From positions 186,001-250,000 of the forward strand of contig DATHBD010000032.1 of assembly GCA_035296325.1 (NCBI GenBank): a stretch of DNA of 64,000 bases, given 5' to 3'. The position numbers were made by a program, and so were the translations under genes. How positions within the stretch are numbered: the stretch's first letter is position 1; every line of letters begins with the position of its first letter. The notes under the pieces were generated by a model. It saw nothing but the letters and a program-made list of their open reading frames with translations. It did not search any database and was not told the origin of the DNA. Below are positions 37,074 to 45,654 of this stretch, in pieces. Source of the DNA: DATHBD01 sp035296325. GTDB taxonomy: Bacteria; Actinomycetota; Actinomycetes; Mycobacteriales; Micromonosporaceae.

Positions 37074-37166
37074 CCGCCCGCCGCGGTCCGGCCTGCGGTA
37101 ACGGGAGGATCACTCATTCCCGGACGCGGATCATCGCGACGATTTCCTGCAGGGCATGATTGGTCC

Positions 37167-38273
37167 ATGCTCTACGCCGTTATTCCCGCAGGTGGCAGTG
37201 GCACACGGCTGTGGCCGTTGTCCCGGGCCGCCCATCCCAAGTTCCTGCACGCGCTCACCGGCAGCTCGTCGACCCTGCTGCAGGCGACCGTGGAGCGGCT
37301 GGCGCCGCTCGTGGAGCCGGCGACCACCTACGTGGTCACCGGGGTGGCGCACGCCGCGGCGGTCGCCCGGCAGTTGCCGGAGGTGCCGGACGGCAATGTC
37401 GTCGTGGAGCCCTCGCAGCGCGACTCCTGCCCGGCCATCGCGCTGGCGGCGGCCATCATCGCCCGACGCGACCCGGACGCGGTGATGGGCTCGTTCGCCG
37501 CCGATCACCTGGTCCGCAGTCCGGAGCGGTTCCGCGAGACGGTGCAGGCCGCCATGGTTGGAGCCCAGGCCGGGTACCTGATGACCGTGGGGATCACGCC
37601 CACGCACGCGGAGACCGGGTACGGCTACGTCCACGTCGGTGACCCGATCGGCGATGCCGGGGTCCGGGCGGTCACCGAGTTCAAGGAGAAGCCGACAAGC
37701 GAGGTCGCCGAGCGGTACGTCAGCTCGGGGGAGTACCTCTGGAACGCCAGCATCTTCGTGTGGCGGGTGGACGTGTTCCTGGCCGAGGTGGCTCGGCAGC
37801 AGCCGGCGCTGCACGACGGGGTGCGGGCCATCGCCGCCGCCTGGGACAGCGAGTCCCGGGAGGCGGTCATCGAGCGGGAGTGGCCCCGCCTGCCCAGGAT
37901 CGCCGTGGACTACGCCGTGATGGAGGGCGCCGCCGCCGCCGGTCGGGTGGCCACCGTTCCCGGGGACTTCGGGTGGCACGACATCGGCGACTTCCACACC
38001 CTCGGTGAGGTGCTGCAGTCCGACGATCGGGGCAACGTCGTCCTCGACGTGGCGCTCGGCAGCGGCCTCGAGAAGGGCGACGTGGTAATGATCGACACCA
38101 CTGACACCGTGGTGGTCCAGGGCGGCGGACGGATCGTGACCGCGGTCGGCGTCCGCGACCTCATCATCGTCGACACCCCGGACGCGCTGCTGATCTCCTC
38201 GCGCGACCGGGCGCAGGATGTCAAGCAGATGGTGGACGAACTCCGGCAGCGGGGTCACCAGCGCCACATCTGA
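37167..38273 (+). CDS. manC: mannose-1-phosphate guanylyltransferase
   Basis: 368 residues. Nucleotidyltransferase signature AVIPAGGSGTRLWPLSRAAHPKF at the N terminus, then NVVVEPSQRDSCPAIALAAA, SFAADHLV and FKEKPTSEVAE. The C-terminal part is a left-handed beta-helix-type region (DDRGNVVLDVALGSGLEKGDVVMIDTTDTVVVQGG). It makes GDP-mannose from mannose-1-phosphate and GTP. It lacks a fused phosphomannose isomerase, which is encoded separately (manA). In mycobacteria the equivalent gene is called manB, so naming differs between databases. Its last 53 bp overlap the convergent Nudix gene. Confidence 0.93.
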   Translation: MLYAVIPAGGSGTRLWPLSRAAHPKFLHALTGSSSTLLQATVERLAPLVEPATTYVVTGVAHAAAVARQLPEVPDGNVVVEPSQRDSCPAIALAAAIIARRDPDAVMGSFAADHLVRSPERFRETVQAAMVGAQAGYLMTVGITPTHAETGYGYVHVGDPIGDAGVRAVTEFKEKPTSEVAERYVSSGEYLWNASIFVWRVDVFLAEVARQQPALHDGVRAIAAAWDSESREAVIEREWPRLPRIAVDYAVMEGAAAAGRVATVPGDFGWHDIGDFHTLGEVLQSDDRGNVVLDVALGSGLEKGDVVMIDTTDTVVVQGGGRIVTAVGVRDLIIVDTPDALLISSRDRAQDVKQMVDELRQRGHQRHI

Positions 38274-38811
38274 GGCTGCGGGCCCAGTTCAGCGCCGGCC
38301 CGACCACCCCCTCGGTGGCATCCGCCAAGGGCGTGGGCAGGGCGTCCGGTGCGAACCAGCCCAACGCCGCCGACTCCGCGCTGACCGCGGCCACCGCGCC
38401 CGCCGGCGCCAGCGCGGCGTACCGCACGTCGTAGTGCAGCGCACCGCCGCCGCAACGAACCCGGTGGATGTCCACACCGATCGGGTGCGCGCTGAGCAGC
38501 AGCCCGCCGATGCCGGACTCCTCCGTCGCCTCGCGGCGTGCGGCCGCGGCGAGGTCGGTGTCCGGCTCCTCGCAGTGGCCGCCGAGTTGGACCCACTTCC
38601 GGATCTTGCCGTGCAGGCAGAGCAGCACCCGCTCGGCGGCCGCGTCCACGATCACGGTGCTGGCCGTGACGTGCCCACCGGCGTGTTGGCGCAGCATGCC
38701 GCCCGGCGCGCCGGCGAGAAACTCGAGGATCCGGCGCCGGTCGGAGTCGGCACGGGGATCGGGGGCGGTCCAGCCCCGCAGTACCGCGACAGCGTTGTGG
38801 TACAGCGTCAC
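38221..38811 (-). CDS. Nudix hydrolase
   Basis: 196 residues. The Nudix box lies at about residues 77-100 (GGHCEEPDTDLAAAARREATEESGI): the REATEESG core is intact, while the segment before it has one extra residue and Thr/Asp in place of the usual Glu. Substrate unknown. The N-terminal helix-rich segment and AGGHVTASTVIVDAAAERVLLCLHGKIRKWVQLGGH are typical of the actinobacterial group found near fbiAB. Ends inside the 3' end of manC on the opposite strand. Confidence 0.88.
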   Translation of the reverse strand: MTLYHNAVAVLRGWTAPDPRADSDRRRILEFLAGAPGGMLRQHAGGHVTASTVIVDAAAERVLLCLHGKIRKWVQLGGHCEEPDTDLAAAARREATEESGIGGLLLSAHPIGVDIHRVRCGGGALHYDVRYAALAPAGAVAAVSAESAALGWFAPDALPTPLADATEGVVGPALNWARSLRCGAGDPAAGVRPPSA

Positions 38812-38865
38812 GCGACGATTCTCCCGGACCCGGCGATCATGCGCCGGCAGCGGCGCGGCAGCGTT

Positions 38866-38911
38866 ATCGGGGAGCGAAATGGTCGTCCTGACGACGACTT
38901 CGCTCCCCGAT
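38866..38911 (+). repeat. palindrome family B, copy 2 (also candidate fbiAB terminator)
   Basis: ATCGGGGAGCGAA (38866-38878) pairs perfectly with TTCGCTCCCCGAT (38899-38911); GTCGTC/GACGAC extends the stem inward around CTGAC with a 3-nt left bulge. It lies 14 bp past the fbiB stop, where it could terminate the fbiA-fbiB transcript. Confidence 0.85.
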
Positions 38912-38924
38912 CATGGTGGCTGCA

Positions 38925-40037
38925 TCATGGGTGGCCGACGGCGAGCAGGCCGAGCGGGGTGAGGCCGGGACCGGGTGGTACCAGGCCCGCCATGGTCGCC
39001 GCCTCGACCGGCACCCATGCGGTCGCCAGGCCCTCGGCGGCGAGCGTGGCCCGCACCCGCTGTACGGCCGCGCCGGCCTCGGCCAGCGCCCACGCCTCGC
39101 CGGGCGCCGCGGGCGCCAACACCGCCGCGGTGTTGGCCGGGACCACGCCCCGGAGCTTGTCGAGCACCCGCTCGTCGGTGACCCGGGGGAACGGCGCGGC
39201 CCGCAGGGCATGGTCGAGGACCGCGGAGTCCACCTCGGCCTCGCCGAAGAATTCGGCATCGTCGATCGAGGCGGCCCGACGCAGGCCGAGCGCTGTCGCT
39301 TCGGCCGTACCGAGGGAGAACAGATCCGACTCGGCGTCGCGGACCAGCGCGGCCGCGCCCGGACCGTCGGCTGCAGGGCTGTCGGCACCGCCTGGCCGGG
39401 GAAGGCCGCGCACCACCGCCACCGGCACCCCACCCAGCTTGCCCTTCACCAGTTCAGCGGCGGCCGCCAACTCGTCGATCACGGCCGTCTGGGTGACCGA
39501 CAACTCGTTGCCGTACGCGTCGAATCGCCCCCGGTAGTCGGCCACCGGCTCGATGCCGGCGGCCCCGACCGCGACGTCGACCAGGCCCACCCGCCACGGA
39601 CGACCCATCGTGTCGGTGATCACCACGGCCACGTCCAGCCGGTACCGCTGCCGCAACGCCCGGCGGAGGTCACGTGCCGACGCATCCGGGTCCACCGGCA
39701 GCAGCACCAGCCGGCCGCGTTCCACGTTTGATGCGTCGATGCCGGCCGAGGCCATCACGAATCCGTGGTGTGTCTGCACGATCCGGGTCGGCCCACGCCG
39801 CGCCACCGGCCGCGCGGTCTCGGCGGCCAGGATCGCCTCGCGGGCCGCGTCCTGTGCCGGACCCTCGGGCGGCACCGCGACCACCCGGCCCTCGGCCTTG
39901 CTCACCACCTTGCTGGTGACCACCAGGACGTCGCCGTCGACCAGCCACGGTGCGGCGGCGGTGATCAGTGCGGCCAGGTCGTCGCCGGGGCGGACATCCC
40001 CGATCCCGGTCACCGGGAGGATCCGAAGCTCAGTCAC
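38925..40037 (-). CDS. fbiB: coenzyme F420:L-glutamate ligase FbiB with short C-terminal domain
   Basis: 370 residues. Residues 1-245 are the CofE-type ligase: GDVRPGDDLAALI, VTSKVVSKAEGR, RIVQTHHGFVMASAGIDASNV, ITDTMGRPWRVGLVDVAVGAAGIEPVADYRG and the ELVKGKLGGVPVAVVRGL segment. It adds glutamates to F420-0 using GTP. Mycobacterial FbiB is about 448 residues with a full nitroreductase-like FMN domain; here only about 125 residues follow, with a recognisable but shortened fragment (AALRAAPFPRVTDERVLDKL...). GTG start overlapping the fbiA stop by 8 nt. Confidence 0.92.
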   Translation of the reverse strand: MTELRILPVTGIGDVRPGDDLAALITAAAPWLVDGDVLVVTSKVVSKAEGRVVAVPPEGPAQDAAREAILAAETARPVARRGPTRIVQTHHGFVMASAGIDASNVERGRLVLLPVDPDASARDLRRALRQRYRLDVAVVITDTMGRPWRVGLVDVAVGAAGIEPVADYRGRFDAYGNELSVTQTAVIDELAAAAELVKGKLGGVPVAVVRGLPRPGGADSPAADGPGAAALVRDAESDLFSLGTAEATALGLRRAASIDDAEFFGEAEVDSAVLDHALRAAPFPRVTDERVLDKLRGVVPANTAAVLAPAAPGEAWALAEAGAAVQRVRATLAAEGLATAWVPVEAATMAGLVPPGPGLTPLGLLAVGHP

Positions 40038-41001
40038 CGGGAAGCCCGGCCACCCCGGCGAGACGGAGCGCAGACCGCACGATGGCGGCGGTCGCGGTCG
40101 GCTCCCGCATCCACAGGGGGTGATCCTGTACGACGACGCCGGGCACCTGTGCGCCGGCATCCACGGTGTCGACCAGCCAGCCGTCGAGAATGCCGCCGGC
40201 GCCACGGTGCGCGTAGAGCCGGCCGACCGCCTCGGCGGTGCAGTCCACGGCCACCGTGCGCAGGCAACGGTCGGCCATCCCACGCACCGGTGCGCCGCCG
40301 ATGAGCGGGGAGACGCCGATCACCGGCGCCGATCCGGCGACCAGCGCGTCCCGCAGCCCGGGGATGGCGAGGATCGGAGCGATGCTGACCACCGGGTTGC
40401 TCGGCGCGATCAGGATCACGTCGGCGGTGGCCAGCGCGTCCGGTACCCCCGCCGCCGGCTTCGCGTCCTCGGCGCCGACGAACACGAAGCGCTGCGCCGG
40501 CAGTTCGGCATGGTGCCGGACCCACCACTCCTGGAAGTGGATGGCGCGCTGCCCGTCGTGGTCCCCGACCACGACGTGGGTCTCCACCCGGTCGTCGGTC
40601 GCCGGCAGCAGGCGCACGCCGGGCTGCCAGCGGTGGCAGAGCGCCTCGGTGACCGCGGAGAGCGGGTAGCCGGCATCCAGCATCCGGGTGCGTACCAGGT
40701 GCGTGGCCACGTCGCGGTCGCCGAGACCGAACCAGGCCGGCTCGGCGCCGTACGCCGCGAGCTCTGACTTGATCACCCAGGTCTCGTCCCGGCGCCCCCA
40801 GCCGCGCTCGGTGTCCGCGCCGCCGCCCAGGGTGTACATGATGCTGTCCAGGTCGGGGCAGATGCGGAGGCCGTGCAGCGTGACGTCGTCGCCGACGTTT
40901 CCGATCGCGGTGACCTCCGCGGCCAACTCGGCGGCGAGCGCCCGCACGCCGAGCAGGAAGCGCGCGCCGCCGATGCCGCCGGCGAGTACGACGATGTGCA
41001 T
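40030..41001 (-). CDS. fbiA: phosphoenolpyruvate/2-phospho-L-lactate transferase FbiA
   Basis: 323 residues. Begins MHIVVLAGGIGGARFLLGVRAL (nucleotide-binding turn) with VTAIGNVGDDVTLHGLRICPDLDSIMYTLGG, DRDVATHLVRTRML and APSNPVVSIAPILAIPGLRDAL, all characteristic of CofD/FbiA. It transfers the (enol)pyruvate- or lactyl-phospho group from the guanylated precursor to Fo, making (dehydro-)F420-0. GAGGAGG upstream of the ATG. fbiB follows with an 8-nt overlap. fbiC lies 1.6 kb away on the other strand; no fbiD is visible in the window. Confidence 0.95.
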   Translation of the reverse strand: MHIVVLAGGIGGARFLLGVRALAAELAAEVTAIGNVGDDVTLHGLRICPDLDSIMYTLGGGADTERGWGRRDETWVIKSELAAYGAEPAWFGLGDRDVATHLVRTRMLDAGYPLSAVTEALCHRWQPGVRLLPATDDRVETHVVVGDHDGQRAIHFQEWWVRHHAELPAQRFVFVGAEDAKPAAGVPDALATADVILIAPSNPVVSIAPILAIPGLRDALVAGSAPVIGVSPLIGGAPVRGMADRCLRTVAVDCTAEAVGRLYAHRGAGGILDGWLVDTVDAGAQVPGVVVQDHPLWMREPTATAAIVRSALRLAGVAGLPGD

Positions 41002-41076
41002 CCGCCCATCCTCCTCCACCTGCCCGGCACTCACACGCGGGAACTCCCCCGGGCGACTAGGCTCTCGATCGACAAC

Positions 41077-41116
41077 GATCCTTGACCTTGATCCTTGACC
41101 TTGATCCTTTGACCTT
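41077..41116. repeat. 13-bp tandem repeat before a membrane-protein gene
   Basis: GATCCTTGACCTT occurs as 13, 13 and 14 bp units, ending 9 bp before the next GTG start. Each unit contains TTGACC, similar to a -35 box, so copy number could shift promoter strength. Confidence 0.9.
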
Positions 41117-41125
41117 GGGGGACCT

Positions 41126-42346
41126 GTGACCGCACAGCCGACCGACCAGCCGACCTCGGCGGCTCCGGCCGCGTCCGGGGGACCGGCGGGGGCCAGCGCG
41201 GCACCGTCGGGCTCGCCGGACGCCCGTGCGCTGACCCGGCCGCACCGGCAGCTCGCGGCGCTCGTCCTGCTCGCGGTGAACGCGCTGTTCCTGCTCCTCG
41301 CCGTGCTCAACCTGTTGATCTCGATCGTCGAGGGCCAGTTCGCCAACCGGGCCAACGGAGCGTTCAACAGCTTCGTCGGGGTGCCGACGATCGTGCTGCC
41401 GCTGCTGGCCGTCCTGATCGCGACCCACATCCGCCCCGACGTGCCGCAGGCGCGGAACATCACCGTGGGCGCACTCGTGGAGTACGCCGGGTCGGCGCTC
41501 TTCGGCGTGCTCACCATGCTCGCCGGGTTCATCGCCACGGCGATCCGGGACGATACCTACGACGGCGGCGGCTCGGTCCGCCAGGCGTTCACCGATTTCC
41601 TCTTCCACCTGGGCATGTTGGTGCTCCTGGCACTGGCGGCCTTCCTCGTGCTCCGGGTCTACCTGGGGGCGTACGCGCCGGCCAAGCAGCCATCCCAGTC
41701 GCCATCCCAGCCGCCGTCGCGCCCGGGCGGCGGGCCGGAACAGGGCGGACCCAGGGGCGGACCGTCGTACGGCCAGCCGTCCGGCCAGCCGTACGGGCAG
41801 CCCTACGGCCAGCCGTACGGTGAGCCCGCGCAGCCGAGCTGGGGCCAGCCGACCCAGGCGACCCAGCCGGTGTCGTGGGGTCCCCAGCAGCCTGGCTACG
41901 GCGCCCCGGGCGGCGCTCAGCCCGGCTCCGGTGCTCAGCCCGGCTCCGGCGCTCCGCCGGGGTACGGCACCCAGCCCGGTTCCGGTGCTCAGTCGGGGTA
42001 CGGGGGCGAGCCCGGCTACAGCGGCCAGCCCGGCTACAGCGGCCAGCCTGGTTATGGTGGCCAGCCCGGTTATGGTGCGCAGCCCGGTTATGGCGGACCG
42101 CCGTCGGCCAGCCAGCAGGGCCCCCGCTCGGCGCCGCCGACCTACGGTCAGCCGGGCGGCGAGCCACCCTATGGCCAGTCGGGCGGCGAGCCACCCTACG
42201 GTCAGCCGGGCGGCGAGCCACCCTACGGCCAGCCGGGCGCCGCTCCGCCCTATGGGGCACCGCCACGTGGCACTCCGCACACCTACGGCACTCCGCCGAC
42301 CGGCTGGCGGGACGAGCGGGGAGCACGCCACTCCGGCGATGCCTAG
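41126..42346 (+). CDS. four-helix membrane protein with Gly/Pro/Tyr/Gln repeat tail
   Basis: 406 residues. After a Pro/Ala-rich start, four membrane helices (about residues 45-190: LAALVLLAVNALFLLLAVLNLLI, VGVPTIVLPLLAVLIA, ALVEYAGSALFGVLTMLAGFIA, GMLVLLALAAFLVLRVYLGAY) are followed by about 210 residues of repeats such as PYGQPGGEPPYGQPG and PGYSGQPGYGGQ. The layout mirrors the membrane head plus repeat tail of the 27614 protein, but the head looks unrelated. Function unknown. GTG start; the tail is a clear DNA repeat array (about 41700-42270). Confidence 0.7.
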   Translation: MTAQPTDQPTSAAPAASGGPAGASAAPSGSPDARALTRPHRQLAALVLLAVNALFLLLAVLNLLISIVEGQFANRANGAFNSFVGVPTIVLPLLAVLIATHIRPDVPQARNITVGALVEYAGSALFGVLTMLAGFIATAIRDDTYDGGGSVRQAFTDFLFHLGMLVLLALAAFLVLRVYLGAYAPAKQPSQSPSQPPSRPGGGPEQGGPRGGPSYGQPSGQPYGQPYGQPYGEPAQPSWGQPTQATQPVSWGPQQPGYGAPGGAQPGSGAQPGSGAPPGYGTQPGSGAQSGYGGEPGYSGQPGYSGQPGYGGQPGYGAQPGYGGPPSASQQGPRSAPPTYGQPGGEPPYGQSGGEPPYGQPGGEPPYGQPGAAPPYGAPPRGTPHTYGTPPTGWRDERGARHSGDA

Positions 42347-42349
42347 CCG

Positions 42350-42416
42350 CCATGATCCGGGAGCTTTGTGGTGGCTCGAGGGCCTGTTTTGCCACCATAG
42401 GTTTTCCGGATCATGG
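42350..42416. repeat. long inverted repeat, 11-bp outer and 7-bp inner arms
   Basis: CCATGATCCGG (42350-42360) and CCGGATCATGG (42406-42416) pair perfectly; TGGTGGC (42369-42375) and GCCACCA (42391-42397) form an inner stem. It begins 4 bp after the upstream stop codon. The GATCATGG end also follows the family B copy at 38909. Confidence 0.85.
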
Positions 42417-42471
42417 TCCGTACGTCGGCTGACGCTCCGGTGCACCCCCGGCAACACGGGCCCGGGCTTGA

Positions 42472-42519
42472 AGCCGACGAGCCAACCAGCCGACGAGCCA
42501 ACGAGCCGACGAGCCAACG
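42472..42519. repeat. 16-bp tandem repeat, three copies
   Basis: AGCCGACGAGCCAACC/G, three perfect head-to-tail copies differing only at the last base. Confidence 0.9.
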
Positions 42520-42647
42520 AGGCATGAGCCGGCGCGCGGTGGGGGCGGTGAGGGCGTGGCGAGCGGCATGCCCGCAGCTCACCGGGCCTCGCCGATCCGA
42601 CGGGGCGCTGCCGGACCGGGGCCGGTCGAGAACACTAGGCTGGCAGG

Positions 42648-45257
42648 GTGACTGAGCCGAACGATCCTCGGCCTGCGGCGCCGGCCAGTGCCGTGCGGCG
42701 TGCCCTGCACCGGGCCACGCAGGGCCGCCCGCTCGATGTCGAGGAGGCCGCGACGCTGCTCACCGCACGCGGCGCCGCCCTCGACGAACTGCTCGCCGTG
42801 GCGGGTGCGGTGCGCGATGCCGGCCTGGCCGACGCGGGGCGGCCGGGCGTCGTCACGTACTCCAGAAAGGTCTTCATCCCACTCACCCGGCTGTGCCGCG
42901 ACCGCTGCCACTACTGCACCTTCGTGACCGTCCCGCACCGCCTTCCCGCGGCGTACCTGGACCGCGCCGAGGTGATCGAGATCGCCGCGAAGGGCGCCGC
43001 GCTGGGCTGCAAGGAAGCGCTCTTCACCCTCGGCGACCGCCCGGAGGAGCGCTGGCCGCAGGCCCGGCAGTGGCTGGACGAGCGCGGGTATGAATCGACT
43101 CTTGACTATGTTCGGGCGAGCGCGATCGCAGTCCTGGAGGAGACCGGCCTGCTGCCACACCTCAATCCCGGCGTACTGACCTGGACGGAACTGCAGCGGC
43201 TCAAGCCCGTCGCGCCGAGCATGGGCATGATGCTGGAGACCACCGCCACCCGGCTGTGGTCGGAGCCCTCCGGGCCGCACTACGGTTCCCCGGACAAGGA
43301 GCCGGCGGTCCGGCTGCGGGTGCTGTCGGACGCGGGCCGGGTCGGCGTGCCGTTCACCACCGGGGTCCTGATCGGGATCGGCGAGACGCTCCAGGAGCGC
43401 GCCGAGTCGCTCTTCGCGATCCGGCGGGTGGCCCGCGAGTTCGGCCATATCCAGGAGGTCATCGTCCAGAACTTCCGCGCCAAGCCGGACACCGCGATGC
43501 GCGCGATGCCGGACGCGGAGCTGGCCGATCTGGCCGCGACGGTTGCGGTGGCCCGCCTGGTCCTTGGCCCGAAGACCCGACTGCAGGCCCCCCCGAACCT
43601 GATCGACGACGAGTACGGCCTGCTGCTGCGCGCCGGAATCGACGACTGGGGTGGCGTGTCCCCGCTGACCCCGGACCACGTGAACCCGGAGCGGCCGTGG
43701 CCGGCGATCGACGACCTCGCCCGGCGCAGCGCCGCCGCCGGCTTTGTGCTGCGTGAGCGGTTGACGATCTACCCGGAGTACGTGCTGCGCGGCGCGCCGT
43801 GGATCGACCCCCGGGTGGCCGGGCATGTCGCCGCACTGGCCGAGGAGTCGACCGGGTTCGCGGTGGAGTCCGCGGTGCCGCGCGGCCTGCCGTGGCAGGA
43901 GCCGGACGGTGGCTCACCCGACGGCGTACCCGCCGGTGAGGGGCGGGTCGACCTGCACGAGAGCATCGACACCACCGGCCGGTCCGCCGACCGCCGCGGC
44001 GACTTCGATTCGGTGTACGGCGACTGGGACGAGGTTGCCGAGGCCGCGGCCCGCGGCAGCGTCGGGGCGCCGGCTGCGCCCGGTGGCGCCGCGACCCTGG
44101 CCGCCGCCGCGTCCCGCGGGGTCGGGGCGCCGGAGCGGCTCGACGGCGACGTCCGGGTCGGGCTGAGGCTGGCGGCCACCGAGCCCGCCGCCCTGCTTGA
44201 CCGGGCACACGCCGACGCGGCCCTCGCCCTGTTCGCCGCGGACGGCGCGGCACTTGACGCGCTCGCCGGGATCGCCGACGACCTGCGCCGCGACGCGGTC
44301 GGAGACGATGTCACGTACGTGGTCAACCGCAACATCAACTTCACGAACGTCTGCTACGTGGGCTGCCGGTTCTGCGCTTTCGCGCAGCGCGAGCGGGACG
44401 CGGACGCGTACCGGCTCTCCGTCGAGCAGGTGGCGGACCGGGCCGAGGAGGCGTGGCACGCCGGCGCCACCGAGGTCTGCATGCAGGGTGGCATCGACCC
44501 GAAGATGCCGGTGAGCACCTATCCGGACCTGGTGCGCGCGATCAAGGCGCGGGTGCCCGGGATGCACGTGCACGCGTACAGCCCGATGGAGATCGTGACG
44601 GCCGCGACCAAGGCCGGCGTGTCGATCCGGGACTGGCTCACCCGGCTGCGCGAGGCCGGGCTGGACACGATCCCCGGCACGGCCGCGGAGATCCTGGACG
44701 ACGAGGTGCGCTGGGTGCTCACCAAGGGCAAGCTACCGGCCGCCACCTGGGTCGAGGTGGTCTCCACCGCGCACGAGCTGGGCATCCGATCCAGCGCGAC
44801 GATGATGTACGGCCACGTGGACCACCCCGGGCACTGGCTCGGGCACTTCCGGGTACTCGCCGACATCCAGGACCGCACCGGGGGCTTCACCGAGTTCGTG
44901 GGGCTGCCGTTCGTGCACCACAGCGCGCCGATCTATCTCGCCGGCATCGCGCGCCCCGGGCCGACCTGGCGGGATAACCGGGCGGTGCACGCGATGGCGC
45001 GGGTGCTGCTGCACGGCCGGTTCGCCAATATCCAGTGCTCGTGGGTGAAGCTCGGTGACGAGCGGACGGCGGCGCTGCTGCGCGGCGGGGTCAATGATCT
45101 CGGCGGCACGTTGATGGAGGAGACCATCTCACGGATGGCCGGCTCGGAGCACGGCTCAGCCCGTACCATCGCGCAGTTGCGGGCCATCGCGGCCGCGGCC
45201 GGGCGCCCGGCGCGGGAGCGGACCACCACGTACGCGGGCCACGCCCCCCGCACGTAG
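42648..45257 (+). CDS. fbiC: FO synthase FbiC (fused CofG-CofH)
   Basis: 869 residues with two radical SAM domains. The first (CofG-like) has CRDRCHYC (Cys83, 87, 90); the second (CofH-like) has CYVGCRFC (Cys569, 573, 576). Together they condense 5-amino-6-ribitylamino-uracil with tyrosine to make the deazaflavin Fo, the chromophore of F420. An about 100-residue linker (residues 430-530) is Ala/Gly rich. GTG start. It is near fbiA and fbiB but transcribed in the opposite direction, giving almost the whole F420 pathway within 7 kb. Confidence 0.96.
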   Translation: MTEPNDPRPAAPASAVRRALHRATQGRPLDVEEAATLLTARGAALDELLAVAGAVRDAGLADAGRPGVVTYSRKVFIPLTRLCRDRCHYCTFVTVPHRLPAAYLDRAEVIEIAAKGAALGCKEALFTLGDRPEERWPQARQWLDERGYESTLDYVRASAIAVLEETGLLPHLNPGVLTWTELQRLKPVAPSMGMMLETTATRLWSEPSGPHYGSPDKEPAVRLRVLSDAGRVGVPFTTGVLIGIGETLQERAESLFAIRRVAREFGHIQEVIVQNFRAKPDTAMRAMPDAELADLAATVAVARLVLGPKTRLQAPPNLIDDEYGLLLRAGIDDWGGVSPLTPDHVNPERPWPAIDDLARRSAAAGFVLRERLTIYPEYVLRGAPWIDPRVAGHVAALAEESTGFAVESAVPRGLPWQEPDGGSPDGVPAGEGRVDLHESIDTTGRSADRRGDFDSVYGDWDEVAEAAARGSVGAPAAPGGAATLAAAASRGVGAPERLDGDVRVGLRLAATEPAALLDRAHADAALALFAADGAALDALAGIADDLRRDAVGDDVTYVVNRNINFTNVCYVGCRFCAFAQRERDADAYRLSVEQVADRAEEAWHAGATEVCMQGGIDPKMPVSTYPDLVRAIKARVPGMHVHAYSPMEIVTAATKAGVSIRDWLTRLREAGLDTIPGTAAEILDDEVRWVLTKGKLPAATWVEVVSTAHELGIRSSATMMYGHVDHPGHWLGHFRVLADIQDRTGGFTEFVGLPFVHHSAPIYLAGIARPGPTWRDNRAVHAMARVLLHGRFANIQCSWVKLGDERTAALLRGGVNDLGGTLMEETISRMAGSEHGSARTIAQLRAIAAAAGRPARERTTTYAGHAPRT

Positions 45258-45487
45258 CCGCCCTCTCGCGTAGCCGCCCCCTCGCGTAGCTGCTCAGCCG
45301 CGGGCTGCTATAGCAGCTCAACCGCCGGAATTCGTGGTACGACGTGCGGCGTGTCGCGGCGTGTCGGGCGTAACCGCAGCGCTGTCTGCCTCGGTAAGGC
45401 TACAAGCGCGGGGGTAACTGATCGGGCCGCGAGGTATCTCGGCACGTCGTGCCGGCTTGGCAAACTGGCCTATTTATCAGGTTCGGC

Positions 45488-45517
45488 TTGACGACGCACG
45501 CATCACACGCGTGTAAT
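45488..45517 (+). promoter_or_regulatory. candidate whiB promoter with palindromic operator
   Basis: TTGACG (45488-45493) and TGTAAT (45512-45517) are separated by 18 bp. The perfect palindrome ACACGCGTGT (45505-45514) overlaps the -10 box and is a plausible repressor or WhiB-related regulator site. Confidence 0.55.
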
Positions 45518-45611
45518 TTCACCGGGGGTGTTTGGTGGGTGTGCCGCAAAGCGCACCAACCGGACGCATCGGAAACGCGCCGAGGTACGAAAGCGCCTTC
45601 CGCGTGGGGGG

Positions 45612-45639
45612 TTGCGCCGGCATTACGTCCGGCGCGCAA
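45612..45639 (+). promoter_or_regulatory. hairpin adjoining the whiB ribosome binding site
   Basis: GCGCCGG (45614-45620) pairs with CCGGCGC (45629-45635) around CATTACGT; TTGCGC and GCGCAA can extend or compete. The stem ends directly before AAGGAGG, so it may modulate translation. Confidence 0.45.
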
Positions 45640-45654
45640 GAAGGAGGCACGCTG

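Larger units (their letters stand above)
42347..42647. other. 301-bp intergenic region before fbiC
   Basis: Contains the palindrome at 42350-42416 and a 16-bp tandem repeat at 42472-42519. No gene. Confidence 0.6.
45258..45654. other. intergenic and leader region before whiB
   Basis: Holds a 16-bp direct repeat around 45255-45290, the perfect palindrome GCTGCTATAGCAGC (45304-45317), which may help end fbiC transcription, a promoter at 45488-45517 and a hairpin just before the whiB ribosome binding site. The unusually long leader (about 130 nt from the inferred start site) suggests control. No gene seen. Confidence 0.6.
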
